Below are positions 12,701 through 21,839 of a stretch of 64,000 nucleotides of DNA, piece by piece. The stretch is taken from contig CM019693.1 in NCBI GenBank assembly GCA_009760885.1, positions 2,298,300 through 2,362,299 of the forward strand. The letters run 5' to 3'. Position 1 is the stretch's first letter; each line of letters opens with the position of its first letter. The notes beneath the pieces were generated by a model. The model was not told the origin of the DNA. It made no database searches and saw only the letters and a list, made by a program, of their open reading frames with translations. The stretch is from Achatina immaculata. Lineage: Eukaryota; Mollusca; Gastropoda; Stylommatophora; Achatinidae. A program made the translations under genes and the position numbers.

Positions 12701-15700
12701 CACCGTATTCCACAATATACCTTAATGGCGTGGAAACGGGAATTGTACCTTTATCTTACAGTTCAACGAAGCAATGAGCTAGCCGAGAAGATATTATTTA
12801 CACGAAGATATTTCTTGCAAGGAACGTTTTAAAACGTTTTTTTTTAGTCTGCCTTGGCATCCATAACCATAATAAAATTGATGATGATGTATTTCAAATT
12901 ATAATTCTATTAATATATATATATATGACAGTTTACATTTGAACAATGACTTACAGTTTCCAAAATAAAAAATAAATAAAACGATACGACAGAAAAACAA
13001 ATAATAAGATTTCTCATATTTCAGTATTAAACAGTATTTCTTACATTAGACAGTTAATATACATTTCACAAGGAGCACCGCTAGCAAAACTATCCTTCTT
13101 TCAAAACCTTCCTTGAAAAAAATTACCAGTCCGATAGTTTAGAATTGACCGAATCAATAGTGAGACGAACTCTCAGTTAGTCTCGAACCAAAGACGAGGA
13201 ATCTCCAGACGACAATGGTTTATGAATGGGTACTTGGCAAGTTGTGATGAGGACGTGTAGTGCCTTGAAAGATGAGAATATCTGCCTACACCACGAAGTA
13301 CATCTCGGTAATACTGAACACACCCTGCTACAAGTGGATACAGAGCAAAAGTCACGCATAACTCAGTTATTTAAACTACTTTTTTTACGTCCTCATATAC
13401 TTTTGGCAGACTTCGTGCGAAAAAAAAAAAGTAAAGATCATCCCGTTAGTTGAACTATTCAGTGGAATACGACATTATCTTTTCATACTCAGAAGTCTAC
13501 ATTTGATTTTTTAAAAATTATTTCGGCCAATTCGTTCTCATTAATTTTTGAACAATATTTTCAGCACTGAAAACTTCAAACATTTTTTATACCAGTTAAT
13601 AAACAAAAGATCACGTCTGCCTTTGGTAACTGAGCATGAATTTCAATGGAAGACGACTGTGATGCTGAAATCAGGCTTTGACATTGTTTCACTCAGCAGT
13701 GATTCTCTACGTCATACTGTTCCATTATTCTATAAGGTATTCTGTTATTTCTGACGGTGAAACTGTAGCGAACCTCATAACTAAAGTTTGTAAGAGAATA
13801 AAGTCAATTGAAGTAATTTCACAGATCTGTAATGACAGGGGATATTTATAAACGAAATGTCAGAATTAATTGTAAAGAACAAAAAGATACGAAACAAATT
13901 TAGAGTACAACATTTTTTTAAAAAGAAAAAGAAAAAGAAAAGCCACTTACCCAGAGTAAAAGTACTCCTGATGGAATTGCAGAAATGCACAATGGAAAGA
14001 AGAATATCTTGTGGTACCCATTTATCTACGTTATCTAACTTGCTCCCGAATACCATTGATAAAAAGCTTTCGTCTTTCTCTATGTACTCTTCTAACACTT
14101 CTGGAGATTCTATGTAGTCATCGTCAACGAGAAATTCTTCAGCAAAACGTCTCACAGCTCCAGGTAGTGGCAAGGTATTCAAACAGACCTTAACATAGGG
14201 AAGAACATCGACATCTGGGGCATAACACTGAAGAATGGATAAGACATCCCAGAAAGACAATGCTCCAATCTCGATGGTTCTTGCTTTTTCACCAACCAGA
14301 TGGAATTTTTTGTACGACGTAAACACCACAGACACCTTCAGAGATCCAGATATGCAAGCAATTATCTGCCACAAAAAGTCGATGAAAAGATGATCATCAC
14401 CGTATGTTTTTAAAAGTTCGCAACGTAGGCCTTCGCATTTGTGAAAAATAAGAACATGATGGAAAGTTGAACACTGCATAAGCTTAGACGCCAGTAGGGG
14501 TAGTAATATTTCTTTGTTCGGCTGTGGCGTGCTCACAGACTGAAGGCCTAAAGTCTCCACCATCACATTCAGAATACCATGAAAACTGTACTGATTTTCA
14601 CAGTTGAACTTGTGGTAAATAATACGAGAGCTACTGTCATCAACAGCCTATGGGATGAAAAGAAATGCAATAACATACCCTTAGAAAAAAAAAATCTCAT
14701 AAAAAGGCAATAATCATAACTTCCGATGTTTTCTCCACTGCCTACATGTAATTTGCATTCTCATTAGAATATAATATTTTTTATAAAAACAAAAAGTCTT
14801 TTAGGATTGGAACTTGTTAAAAAAAAAGTCAATACTAACTTTAATTTTAAAAAGTGGGGGAAAAAAAACTTTTATTAAACAACTTTATTCGCTAGATAAC
14901 AAAGATAGCATTTTCCTTATACGTGCACTATATTCTATATGTGAAGAAGTTAGGCAAAGAGAATTACCCATAAGAGGGTATATCGAAGGAGCTAGCTGCA
15001 ACTTGAAGAGAAATGGTGTAACAATGTATCAGGCCACATCATGTGTGCTTTAAGTCAGATACCAGTACCAAACTACTTCCGACATGTAGAATTAAGCCTC
15101 CACAAAGACATGTCATTTAAGAGAATCGGCTTTTCAACATTGGAATAACAACATCTGATGCCAAAAAAAAAAAAAAAGCACAGATGAAATAATATCAAGA
15201 ATATGAAGAACAAATGCAACGCTTCATAACACGACGAAGATCCTTAAGAGAGTACTAAAGTACTACACTGCACTGAGTAAGTATTACTCTATGTTTGTGG
15301 TTACCGGACACATAAAAAAAACAGCTGAAACTAAAAATAAAGTAATAAAGATGTAGTTTCAAAGATAGCTGCACAAAATATTCTGGAGGACCAGAAAAAG
15401 AAATGAAGAACTTTTCAAAGAAGTTATTTAAAAATCGAGAACTATATTAAGCTGTAAGAAAACCAAAAAAATTCTGAAATTGTAGAGCTTGACAATAATT
15501 GGAAAATTCAAGGGAACATGAGAGGGAGACAAAGAAAAACATCTGAACATGCTGACTTAGTGGCACAAGAGAAAGAAAGACGGCAGGGAATTGAAAAAAA
15601 AAACTCAAGATCGTCAAAGTCTACTGGCACGGCCCCTCATAAAAGTAAGGTTTTCCACGTTGATCTATTGGACCTTTTAACCATTCTTAATATTCCTAAG

Positions 15701-17657
15701 AACATTCTGAGACACTAGCTTTCAAATATCTGCTTTGCTCATTATTAAATAACTCACTTTCACCTATGATGTGCCATGGTTAAACTAATATTTAAAATGC
15801 CATATTTAACTATTTTCATTATTCTCCACGTTTCTGCAACGTTTCTGAAATGTCTTGCTAGAAATTCAAAGCAATCTTTGCAAGATACAACTTCAATGGC
15901 ATAAATCTTAACAGAAGAGGAAAAGTAATAATTTAAGCTTAAGTACTAGCATTAAAAAAAGAACAGCTTTACATTGTAAACGGAAAAATAAACATGTGAT
16001 TGAAACTTTTGCAGGATTTGCCTGTCTGTGAATATCACTGGTATTTCTTTGCTGTTTTTTTTTTCGTTATATTTCACATGCATGACACTTGCTGGAAAAA
16101 TATATAACTGAGAAGCAAAACACAACAATGGCTCGCTCATTATCTCCCGCTGTGAAGCAAAACACAACAATGGCTCGCTCATTATCTCCCACTGTGAAGC
16201 AAAACACAACAATGATTCGCTCATTATCTCCCACTGTGAAGCAAAACACAACAATGATTCGCTAATTATCTCCCACTGTGAAGCAAAACACAGCAATGGC
16301 TCCCTCATTATCTCCCATTGTGAAGCAAAACACAGCAATGGCTCGCTCACTATCTCCTGATCGATAGTAGGATCATCATGTTTTATATACAAATATGGGT
16401 ACCAGATGTCCGATGTATAAATGTGGGTGTCAAATGCTCCAGTCAACGAGGTAAGCTGTACCCAGCTTTTGTTGTTATTCGTGCACCGGTTTTCATGTGT
16501 ACAACGGACAAAGTCAGAGACAAAGTTTGCCCCTTCGCTAGAGGCTTTGTCATATACGAACAAGTTTATTTCCTGTTTCTGCATGTACTGTAAGCTGTGC
16601 TGTAAGAAGTGTAAGGATTCTGTGAACTAGTTGAGCTTAATGATGTTTCAAATCTATTCATCATCATCATCATCATCATGAGGTGCCGTGCCGACTGGCG
16701 TTGGCTTTTATGTTTCTACAGAGTACACGATCCTTCATGCAGGCCATCAGCTCAGTTGGTGATCTCCTCTCACACCATCCCGTCAGACTGTCCAGTATCA
16801 TTTCTCTTGATCTTCCTCTTGATCTTCTTCCTTCTATTTTTCCTGTTGTTATAATATTTTCAATGCCCCCTCTTCTCATTGCATGTCCTATGAAAGTTTA
16901 TTGTCTCTCTCTTATCTTTTTAACAAGATTTTTTGTCTCTCCAGCTCTTCTCATACATTCTTCATTAGTTATTTTTGCTGTCCAGGGGATTCGCAACATT
17001 CTCCTAATAAACCACATTTCTGCTGCTTCCAATGATTTTTGTGCAGACTTGCCTATTGTCCATGATTCACTTCCATATAACAAGATAGGTTTAATATAGC
17101 ATTTTATGACTCTTTTTCTAACATTCATTGATAAGGACGTGTTGGCTAATATGTTTCTCATTCTCTGAAATGCAGTCTTTGCTTGGCCTATTCTGTTCCT
17201 AATTTCTGTTCTGCATTTCCCATCTGCAGTTATTACTGCTCCAAGGTATTTGAATTTCTGCACCAGCTTTAGAATAGTTCCGTTTAATTTAATACTGCAT
17301 GTTGGTGGATTCTGTTTCTTAGATATAGCCATAGTCTCTGTCTTTTTGATGTTCAAAGTAAGGCCTTTCTGTTCACTTTCTTTGGCCACTTTATCCAAGA
17401 GAATTTGCAGGTCTTGTTGGTTCTCAGCTATCAGTACTGTGTCGTCAGCATACCGAAAGTTGTTAATATCTAGTATTATTATTATTACTTTTATTATTAT
17501 TATTATTAAAATGTCTTACCTGGTCAACGAGTGTTGACTTTCCAATCATGGGCGGACCACAGATTTGAATGACATGTCCAGGAAGAAGGGACTCTTTGAT
17601 CCTATTTCTGTCTGTCTGCCTGATGTTAACAGGGCGCCACGGGGCTGATGTACTCAT
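638..17657 (-). CDS. NB-ARC (STAND) NTPase with TPR-like C-terminus, 7-exon gene model
   Basis: Join on the minus strand of 17657-17520, 14647-13951, 11723-11519, 9754-9616, 2218-2050, 1461-1317 and 788-638. All introns are GT-AG, the phases (0,1,2,0,1,2) agree at every junction, and the sum is 1644 nt (547 aa plus stop). Seen in the protein: Walker A GPPMIGKS at residues 34-41; a Walker B-like strand VLIFHKCE at 111-118; a VVFTSYKKF strand at 153-161, like the TTR/TSR strand of NB-ARC; LNTLPLPGAVRRFAEEF at 202-218, like the GLPL motif; and helical pairs from about 394 to 510 with TPR spacing. The family (APAF1-like STAND proteins) generally acts as a nucleotide-switched oligomerising sensor; this role is inferred only. 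No effector domain (death, TIR, CARD) is visible, but an upstream exon is possible because the first exon is preceded by a plausible acceptor. The Walker B acidic pair is missing, so it could be a non-hydrolysing homologue or a decaying gene. No poly(A) signal was assigned. Confidence 0.75.
789..1316 (-). other. Intron 6
   Basis: AT-rich sequence bounded by gtaaga and TCTTCTAG on the minus strand. No repeat recognised. Confidence 0.6.
1317..1461 (-). CDS. Exon 6: TPR-like helices
   Basis: Acceptor TTTTTATCTCAAG in phase 1, donor CGGAT|gtaaga in phase 2. Encodes ETWQQAEDYLDSAIRELQ and LLWAICRKAIILTRQGKYKEAR. The A-x-x-x-L-x-x-x-G-x-x-x-x-A spacing of the second helix pair is typical of a TPR. 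The poly-Phe stretch just upstream is intronic. Confidence 0.72.
2050..2218 (-). CDS. Exon 5: TPR-like helices
   Basis: Acceptor AAATCTGCAG in phase 0 and donor CTAAAG|gtaaag in phase 1. Encodes AVVSSRGIILRCFSSEAHNM and YQALYDCARSYG, then ERAVIKALLGHSKTSAAALAKG, the helix before the next TPR. Confidence 0.7.
2219..3106 (-). other. Intron 4, distal part
   Basis: Contains a (TG)n/(TA)n microsatellite at about 2314-2371. The remainder is AT-rich with no recognised repeat or exon. Confidence 0.5.
3107..5425 (-). mobile_element. LINE family B, 5'-truncated copy in intron 4
   Basis: Minus-strand reading gives, 5' to 3', the end of an APE-type endonuclease (IHVVWISPDDRTRKQIDHFC, DVRAYRGADVNINHSLC at 5423-5250), a linker, RT pieces (NNAAGEVEITPEKLKAINS at about 4550; EWFQIETGMKQGCM at about 4010) and the C-terminal segment KRRWTYVGHVRRRNDQ..ETLKRTLIREAKLIGIKFLDEVEEL ending LRALCDV. 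The tail after the stop is TATAAGAAATAAGATAAG-like at about 3107-3130. Several frameshifts and stops break it. It is the longest family B copy here and lies antisense-free (same strand) within intron 4. Confidence 0.85.
5426..6345. other. Intergenic-like intron sequence with CA/CG repeat
   Basis: Intron 4. A (CACG/CA/CG)n microsatellite sits at about 5879-5936. The C-rich stretch at 6070-6215 is simple-sequence-like. Nothing coding recognised. Confidence 0.5.
7503..7540 (+). repeat. mariner left terminal inverted repeat
   Basis: Begins TACGACAGGTGAGTGATAAG and ends GGTACA. Includes the TA target base pair at 7503-7504. Confidence 0.9.
7681..8725 (+). pseudogene. mariner transposase (DD34D), inactivated
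   Basis: N-terminal helix-turn-helix ISHRAVIRYFGIKGISSKEI, then after a frameshift near 7783 STLKKWAVQFKHGRESLEDA, the linker HPGRPRTV and the second HTH. The first catalytic site reads VTMNETWV where mariners have D, so Asp is replaced by Asn, followed at once by a TGA at 8165-8167. More stops occur near 8207 and 8385-8394 without a frame change. The second and third acidic sites are intact: SQDNASVHKS and HPPYSPDLAPSDYYLF, with exactly 34 residues between the two Asp. The protein ends ..LQGHYVEK-stop at 8725. Family role: cut-and-paste transposition at TA. It is dead by sequence. Confidence 0.92.
8755..8792 (-). repeat. mariner right terminal inverted repeat
   Basis: Reverse complement begins TACGAGGGGTGATTGATAAG and ends GGTACA, with six mismatches to the left end. 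Ends in TA at 8791-8792. Confidence 0.9.
9616..9754 (-). CDS. Exon 4: linker/helical exon
   Basis: Acceptor GTCGTTTCCTAAG|T (phase 2) and an excellent donor CTTAGG|gtgagt (phase 0). Encodes TVETNMRKDGNKTLVYGSLA and EEWPHIRQMIEMALNC, a pattern seen just before TPRs in NB-ARC/TPR proteins. Found by following splice phase: it supplies exactly the 2-to-0 phase change needed between exons 3 and 5. A LINE ends about 50 bp beyond the donor. Confidence 0.68.
9755..10437. other. Intron 3 with SINE2-like pieces
   Basis: A B-box-like GGTTCGAGTCACG reads on the minus strand at about 9910-9897. A plus-strand stretch at about 9976-10060 (GGAGTCCGGGATTTGTGTCC then TTTTCTTTCTCTCATATATA) resembles SINE2 at 32500-32560. 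The two look like diverged SINE2 copies in opposite orientation. The rest is unremarkable. Confidence 0.4.
10438..10672. repeat. 24-bp minisatellite, about 10 units
   Basis: Units of the type AAGATCTTCTGTTCAAACAT plus TTCC, alternating in a 48-bp higher-order pattern (AAGATC..CTGTTC / AGGATC..CACTTC). Period divisible by three leaves open frames on both strands; not coding. Confidence 0.9.
10847..11092 (-). mobile_element. LINE family A, 3' fragment with TSD
   Basis: Five-prime-truncated 246-bp insertion with a (TCAG)n tail at its 3' end (low coordinates). It is flanked by identical 10-bp duplications GCTGACGATT at 10837-10846 and 11093-11102, diagnostic of target-primed reverse transcription. 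Confidence 0.88.
11103..11447. other. Intron 3, no feature seen
   Basis: AT-rich sequence without recognisable repeats or coding potential. Confidence 0.45.
11448..11520. repeat. 16-bp minisatellite, about 5 units
   Basis: Units ACCTATTACAACATCT, directly abutting exon 3. The exon 3 donor gtagat is formed by the repeat. Confidence 0.85.
11519..11723 (-). CDS. Exon 3: helical linker after NB-ARC
   Basis: Acceptor TATATTCCTTTTAG|CT (needs phase 1, matching exon 2). Encodes AHLESVAAGEGRVKWTRLMK and onwards to WYDHSSN. Two donors are possible: AATAG|gtagat ends at 11519 in phase 2, and TTCCA|gtaata ends at 11526 in phase 1. Only the first matches exon 4. The intron begins inside a 16-bp tandem repeat. 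Confidence 0.66.
11790..12080 (+). repeat. Dispersed repeat R370, copy 1
   Basis: Shares with 56045-56340 the blocks CTATGGCGATCCCTGGC, GTTAGCCAG, GGTGGGACAGGGTC.TGGTC and CAGCGTCTTCA. Related copies on the minus strand lie at 34275 and 36218, and an expanded one at 37795. Lies in intron 2. No protein-coding capacity or clear TIR; class unknown. Confidence 0.7.
12104..12510 (-). mobile_element. LINE family B, 3' fragment
   Basis: Minus-strand frame 12420-12145 reads KRRWTYVGHLMRRNDQR through LAEDRKNWLTTLRALCDV-stop, then a TATAAGATATATAAGATAAG tail. Possible 11-bp TSD AATCA(A/T)AGACT at 12097-12107 and 12522-12532 with one mismatch. Lies in intron 2. Confidence 0.85.
12594..12762 (+). repeat. 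SINE1 body, headless copy
   Basis: Reads CCCCGGGGTTCACCCA..GGAAGGTAAAGCGGCCAGGC..GACCACATCACACTTTCATG..TACGGGCCTAACACCGTAT, matching the non-tRNA part of the complete copy at 19719-19990. Confidence 0.8.
12763..13950. other. Intron 2, no gene seen
   Basis: A (TA)n tract at about 12910-12926 and AT-rich filler. Short ORFs here show no recognisable motif. Confidence 0.45.
13951..14647 (-). CDS. Exon 2: main NB-ARC exon
   Basis: Starts after acceptor TTTTCATCCCATAG in phase 0, ends CTGG|gtaagt in phase 1; 232 codons without a stop. It holds the Walker B-like strand, the TSYKKF strand, the winged region and the GLPL-like motif. Reading on past the donor gives a poly-Phe run from a purine-rich minus-strand tract, which supports the splice. 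The first codons (AVDDSSSRIIYHKF) lie upstream of any ATG and are gained only by splicing to exon 1. Confidence 0.8.
14648..16109. other. Intron 1, no feature seen
   Basis: AT-rich with several A-runs. A 66-codon ORF at 15518-15718 is lysine-rich and matches nothing I know. Confidence 0.45.
16110..16362. repeat. 42-bp minisatellite, about 6 units
   Basis: Units of GAAGCAAAACACAACAATGG plus CTCGCTCATTATCTCCCACTGT. The open minus-strand frame over it is a by-product of the 3n period. Confidence 0.9.
16663..17475 (-). mobile_element. LINE family C, 3' fragment in intron 1
   Basis: Starts in the RT near RYADD (YADDTVLIAENQQDLQ-like, about 17455), then ETMAISKKQNPPTCSIKLNG, ILLYGSESWTIGKSAQKSLE and AAEMWFIRRMLRIPWTAKIT. 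Ends ASRHGT-stop with a (GAT)n tail at 16663-16680. Its 5' end and an (AAT)n tract come within about 45 bp of the exon 1 donor. Confidence 0.88.
17520..17657 (-). CDS. Exon 1: P-loop exon
   Basis: Forty-six codons from an ATG at 17657-17655, ending at a strong donor CAG|gtaaga (intron starts 17519). It carries HVIQICGPPMIGKSTLV with the complete Walker A pattern GxxxxGKS. ATTTTCAG|GCC sits directly before the ATG, so this may be an internal exon whose upstream partner was not found, or a coding exon preceded by a 5' UTR exon. Confidence 0.72.
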
Positions 17658-17850
17658 GGCCTGAAAATGTTTATCACCTCCAGCAATAATGAAGATACGA
17701 TGTAAAGCTGGTTAGGCTTGTGTACCAGGCATACGAGGTGGTCACAGCCGCACTGATGAGAACAGTGAAATTGTTATTTCTCAGCTCTATAGTCAGACGT
17801 TGTGAATCCTCTTCCTAGTAACGCAAGAAGTGTTTAGTTCAGTTTCACGA
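17658..17850. other. Sequence upstream of exon 1
   Basis: Could hold a promoter or intron. No TATA box or further exon was identified. Confidence 0.35.
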
Positions 17851-17854
17851 GGGG

Positions 17855-18475
17855 AACAGATATAGAGTGAGGAAAGTGGGCAGAAGCAAGAGTGGCAAAA
17901 TGAGCACGTATAAATGAAGAACATGCTTCTTATATCTTATATCCTTCCTGTGCCGTTAAACGTCACATAGAGCTCACAAGGTAGTTCGCCAATTTTTCCT
18001 GTCTTCAGTGAGTCTCTCAACCTCATCGAGGGATTTTATGCCTGTTAATTTGGCCTCTCTTATCAATGTCCTCTTCAGAGTTTCACGCGGTCTGCCTCTT
18101 TTTCTTTGGCCTGTTGTGTTCCATTTGATAGCTTGTTTTGGGATTCTCTAATCGTTTCTTCTCATCACGTGACCAAAATATGTCCATATCCTTTTCCTGA
18201 TTACCCATGAGACTGGTTGTTGTTCAGTCATCTTTCTTATCTCTGCATTGTTCTTGAATTCGTTCCACTTGATGACGAGTAAATCCTTAGTCATTTGTTT
18301 TCAAAAGAGTCTAATTTGTTGTCTATTTCTTTAGTTGTTTTCCAGCTTTCGCATGCATAAATGAGGATGGATATTACATTTGAATTGAATAGTCGTAAGA
18401 AGAACATGCAACAATCCAATATTTCGGCCAATAAACCTTTTTTCAGTAATCACATATAAAACCAACACAACAAAT
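17855..18475 (-). repeat. Dispersed repeat P, copy 1, split by a LINE B
   Basis: GAGGAAAGTGGGCAGAAGC..GAGCACGTATAAATGAAGAAC at 17865-17926 continues after the insertion as ACAATCCAATATTTCGGCC and TTTTTTCAGTAATCACATA. Related copies at 28255, 33265, 42563-43283 (an inverted pair) and 51385. Confidence 0.65.
17927..18398 (-). mobile_element. LINE family B, 3' fragment with 11-bp TSD
   Basis: Insertion into repeat P flanked by identical GAAGAACATGC at 17916-17926 and 18399-18409. Carries the C-terminal region in decayed form and an AAGATATAAG tail at 17927-17945. Confidence 0.92.
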
Positions 18476-18479
18476 AAAA

Positions 18480-19710
18480 ACACGACAAATAGATGAAAAG
18501 TTAAACACTTAGCTTTTTTGTTGTTGTTGGTATTCTCTTTGTAAGAAAGACGGGCACAAAATCTTGATCCTTTAACTTTAAATATTTTTTTCTTTATACG
18601 TATATAAACTCTGTTGCTTCCAAATTCTGTTTCATCATTTTGTTCATTATCGAAGTTTCGTAATTACAAAATAATAATGTTTTGGGTTTTTTTTCAAAAA
18701 TATTTTGTTCTGCTTCATAGACCAGAAAAGAGATTAGAGTTGCACGAAGTTCTTTAAAGGCAGAGAGTAAACTCTTTGTAAAATGCATTGCAAAGGAATT
18801 AAATATTTATTATAATCTGATATATTTTTTACAAGGATTTCAGAATGTGAAATTTTTTAGTTTTCAAATTGAACGCTACCTTACCGGCGCTTTCCCTCTA
18901 AGAAAGGAGCAACAAGATAGGCTTGTCTGTTACTGTTTTATCACTAAATTTGTCGGTTACAAATGTTCACCTCCACATTTATACACGAGGTGGAAAGTTT
19001 TATCGCGGGTTATATATCACCTTTCATGGGATTTTTCCGAATATTGTTCAGCCCAGCTGACCAGCTCTTCTCGTCGCTGGCTCTACCAGTGTTAGATTTG
19101 CGCAATCAGCAACAGCAGAAACAAGAAATATTTACATTACAAGTTTCGGCTGCCTTGCGCCTGTCTTCTATTTTCTGATTCGATCCTTATCTCCTTCTAA
19201 AATGATATTACGATTTTACGCAGAGGTTTCTTTACACGTGACTGGGTCTTTCGCAAGTTCTTCCCGTGACTAATACAAACATCTACAATAGATGACTTAT
19301 AAATACAGTATCTCAGTTTTGCTTCTACCATGTGGTCTGCACACGACTAGTTCACCATGTAAAACATTCTTGGGAACACAACTAACAGTTTAAAACTTTT
19401 ATATTTATTTCTACGAAATCTTTGTAGATGACTTCACGCATAATCCTGGTACTTCGTTATCTTAAGTTTGCCAACTACCGCTATAAATAGCAGAGGCGGA
19501 CATGGATGTGTCTCATCTAACCTCTGTACGGCAAGAAAGTCTTCAAAACCATTTGTGTAATGTCTAGATTTCCTAAACTTTTGAGAGAGGCTGCGTTCCC
19601 CTCTAAAATATTTTTTCTCTTTTCCTTGGTTCTGATTCGCTGTCGCTTCATTTTGCCTCATCGTCCCATATCTTCCTGTCCACTAACTGCGATGAGAAGC
19701 AACCTCAAAT
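18480..19710. other. No gene or repeat recognised
   Basis: AT-rich sequence; ORFs of 60-82 codons on both strands show no known motif. A first exon or promoter of the NB-ARC gene could lie here but I cannot point to one. Confidence 0.4.
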
Positions 19711-19718
19711 ATGAGATG

Positions 19719-19990
19719 TAAAGTTAAATGTAATATCCCCATTCTCATGCTATCAAGCCATATTGGGGGATGCGATGTTAGACCTGTATTTCCAAGACCA
19801 TCGGCGCATGAAAGTGTGATGTGGTCAGTATGCCTGGGCTTCTCTGGTACCCCTTTTTATAGGCTGGGTCAACCCCCGGGGTCTTTCTTGTGTGGTGGTG
19901 GCTGATTAAAAAAAAAAAAATCCCACTGCTGGGACTTGAACCCAGTACCTTCGGATTAGTAAACCGAACGCTTAACCACTCAACCATAAC
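19719..19990 (-). mobile_element. SINE1, complete copy with tRNA-like head and TSD
   Basis: The minus strand starts GTTATGGTTGAGTGGTTAAG (A-box region), an anticodon-like hairpin TTCGG..CCGAA and B box GGGTTCAAGTCCCAG, at 19990-19922, then the SINE body and tail. Flanked by 8-bp ATGAGATG at 19711-19718 and 19991-19998. The best reference copy of this family in the window. Family role: Pol III-transcribed, LINE-mobilised. Confidence 0.85.
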
Positions 19991-19999
19991 ATGAGATGG

Positions 20000-20330
20000 C
20001 GGAACGTTAATGGATAAAAACACACACTACCTGCAGTAACTTCAAACAACCAGTAAAAACCCAGGAATGTGTACAGAAAATTGAGACAAATATCGCTGAA
20101 AAAAAAAAAAAACTTACGAAACTTTCACTCTAACATACCAACAAATCAATGAAAATATCTGTGCTAGCACAATGTCCTCTGTGTGGTTAGATGGCACGAT
20201 AAGACTACTTCAACTCTTTTTTTTTAATTTAAGAACCAAAAAAAAAGTCAGTTGTATAAAATCTGTATAAAATCCAGACATTTTTTCTCTGTACAGCGAG
20301 AATATTCTATGAACGATCATCACAGAACGA
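20000..20330. other. No feature seen
   Basis: Contains an A13 run near 20100 and nothing recognisable. Confidence 0.4.
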
Positions 20331-20332
20331 GG

Positions 20333-20944
20333 CATAAAAATTGGAGGATATAATATTAGCAACCTTCGGTATGCTGACAACACAGTACAGATAGCTGAGA
20401 ACCAACAAGACCTGCAAAAGGCTGCATTCCAGAGAATGAGAAACATATTATCCAACACATCCTTATCAATGAATGTTAGAAAACGAGTCTTAAAATACTA
20501 TATTGAACCTATCTTGTTATATGGAAGTGAATCATGGACAATACGTGCAGACCGCACAAAAATCACTGGAAGCAGCAAAAAATGTGGTTTATTAGAAGAA
20601 TGTTGCGAATCCCCTGGACAGCAAAAATAACTAATGAAGAATGTATGAGAAGAGCTGGAGAGACAAAAAATCTTGTCAAAAAAAAAAAAAATAAGAGAGG
20701 GACAATGTACTTTCATAGGACATGCAATGAGAAGAGGGGGCATTGAAAATATTATAACAACAGGAAAAACAGAGGGAAGAAGATTCAGAAGAAGACCAAG
20801 AGAAATGATACTGGACAGTCTGACGAGATGGTGTGAGAAGAAATCACCAACTGAGCTGATGGCTTGCATGAAGGATCGTGTACTCTGGAGAAGCATAACA
20901 GTCAACGCCAGTCGGCACGGCAGCTGATGATGATGATGATGTAT
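20333..20944 (+). mobile_element. LINE family C, internally deleted 3' fragment
   Basis: Opens with the palm region ISNLRYADNTVQIAENQQDL, then jumps directly (at about 20420) to AAFQRMRNILSNTSLSMNVR, missing about 200 bp present at 51830-52040. Ends ASRHGS-stop with (GAT)n at 20926-20941. Confidence 0.87.
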
Positions 20945-21835
20945 AAAATCTGAAGAAAGTTTCAAATTAAATGTTTATCTACTAATATGATAGCAGGAAA
21001 TGAAAACTGTGTAATATAAATCAAATAAACAGGAGATTAACGATCGCAAATTCAGTTTCAACAGAATGAGACAAATTCTTTCTGTAGAATCAGTTAGATG
21101 ACTCCTAAAAGTGGGAATTGTGTTTTCTTAAACTGCTCCATAACAGGAACATGGAAAATAAGCGTGAAATATTTTTTTTTAAATTTGCGTGTAAGAACCA
21201 GGTTTTCGAGGTACACTTAATGAAAATGTAAAAAAAAAAAAAAATAAATAAATATATATCTAAACGAATGAAAATGAAAATAGAAGCAATGAAAACTAAC
21301 AGAGCCAGGCAAGTGAAAAATTCAGATCATGTTAAGAGCCACAACGATAATCTCAAATATATTTTGAAGAGGAATTTCCTGGATGAAACAAGGAGATTGC
21401 CTCAGCGGTAAACGACAGTGGGAGGAAACAGCCTTCATTTATAGCAACAAGATAGCGATGTTTTATTTCGGCCTGCACTTTCGACAGAAATCCTGGACAA
21501 CCAGAAGAAAAATGAGATTCTAAGGGGTCGTTGTAGAACATTGAAAACAAGTTAAAACCAGAAGGTGTTAAACAAAAAAAGAGATCCATATTCTTTTGAC
21601 ATTTCATGAGAAAGTTATCGGACCTGATAAACACAGGGAAACACACGGGGAAATGGAAAGAAGAAGGAAGTGGAGAGAAGATAATATAAAGTACCGTTCG
21701 CGGTATTTGAGTAAACATCTATCGGGAATGAACATATTGAATGAATAAACCTTATTCATATAACAAGAACAAAGCTGGACATTGGGAAAGAAATTAAATT
21801 ATTTTGAAATATTTATGAGGAAGAAGACACGACGA
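20945..21835. other. No feature seen
   Basis: AT-rich; the 121-codon minus-strand ORF at 21718-21353 has no recognisable motif and no splice-consistent partner. Confidence 0.4.
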
Positions 21836-21839
21836 TCTT

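Noticed and set aside
19919..19990. Possible functional tRNA gene on the minus strand (A and B boxes, anticodon-like hairpin)
   Set aside because: It continues directly into the SINE1 body, has an imperfect anticodon stem and is bounded by a TSD; it is the SINE head.
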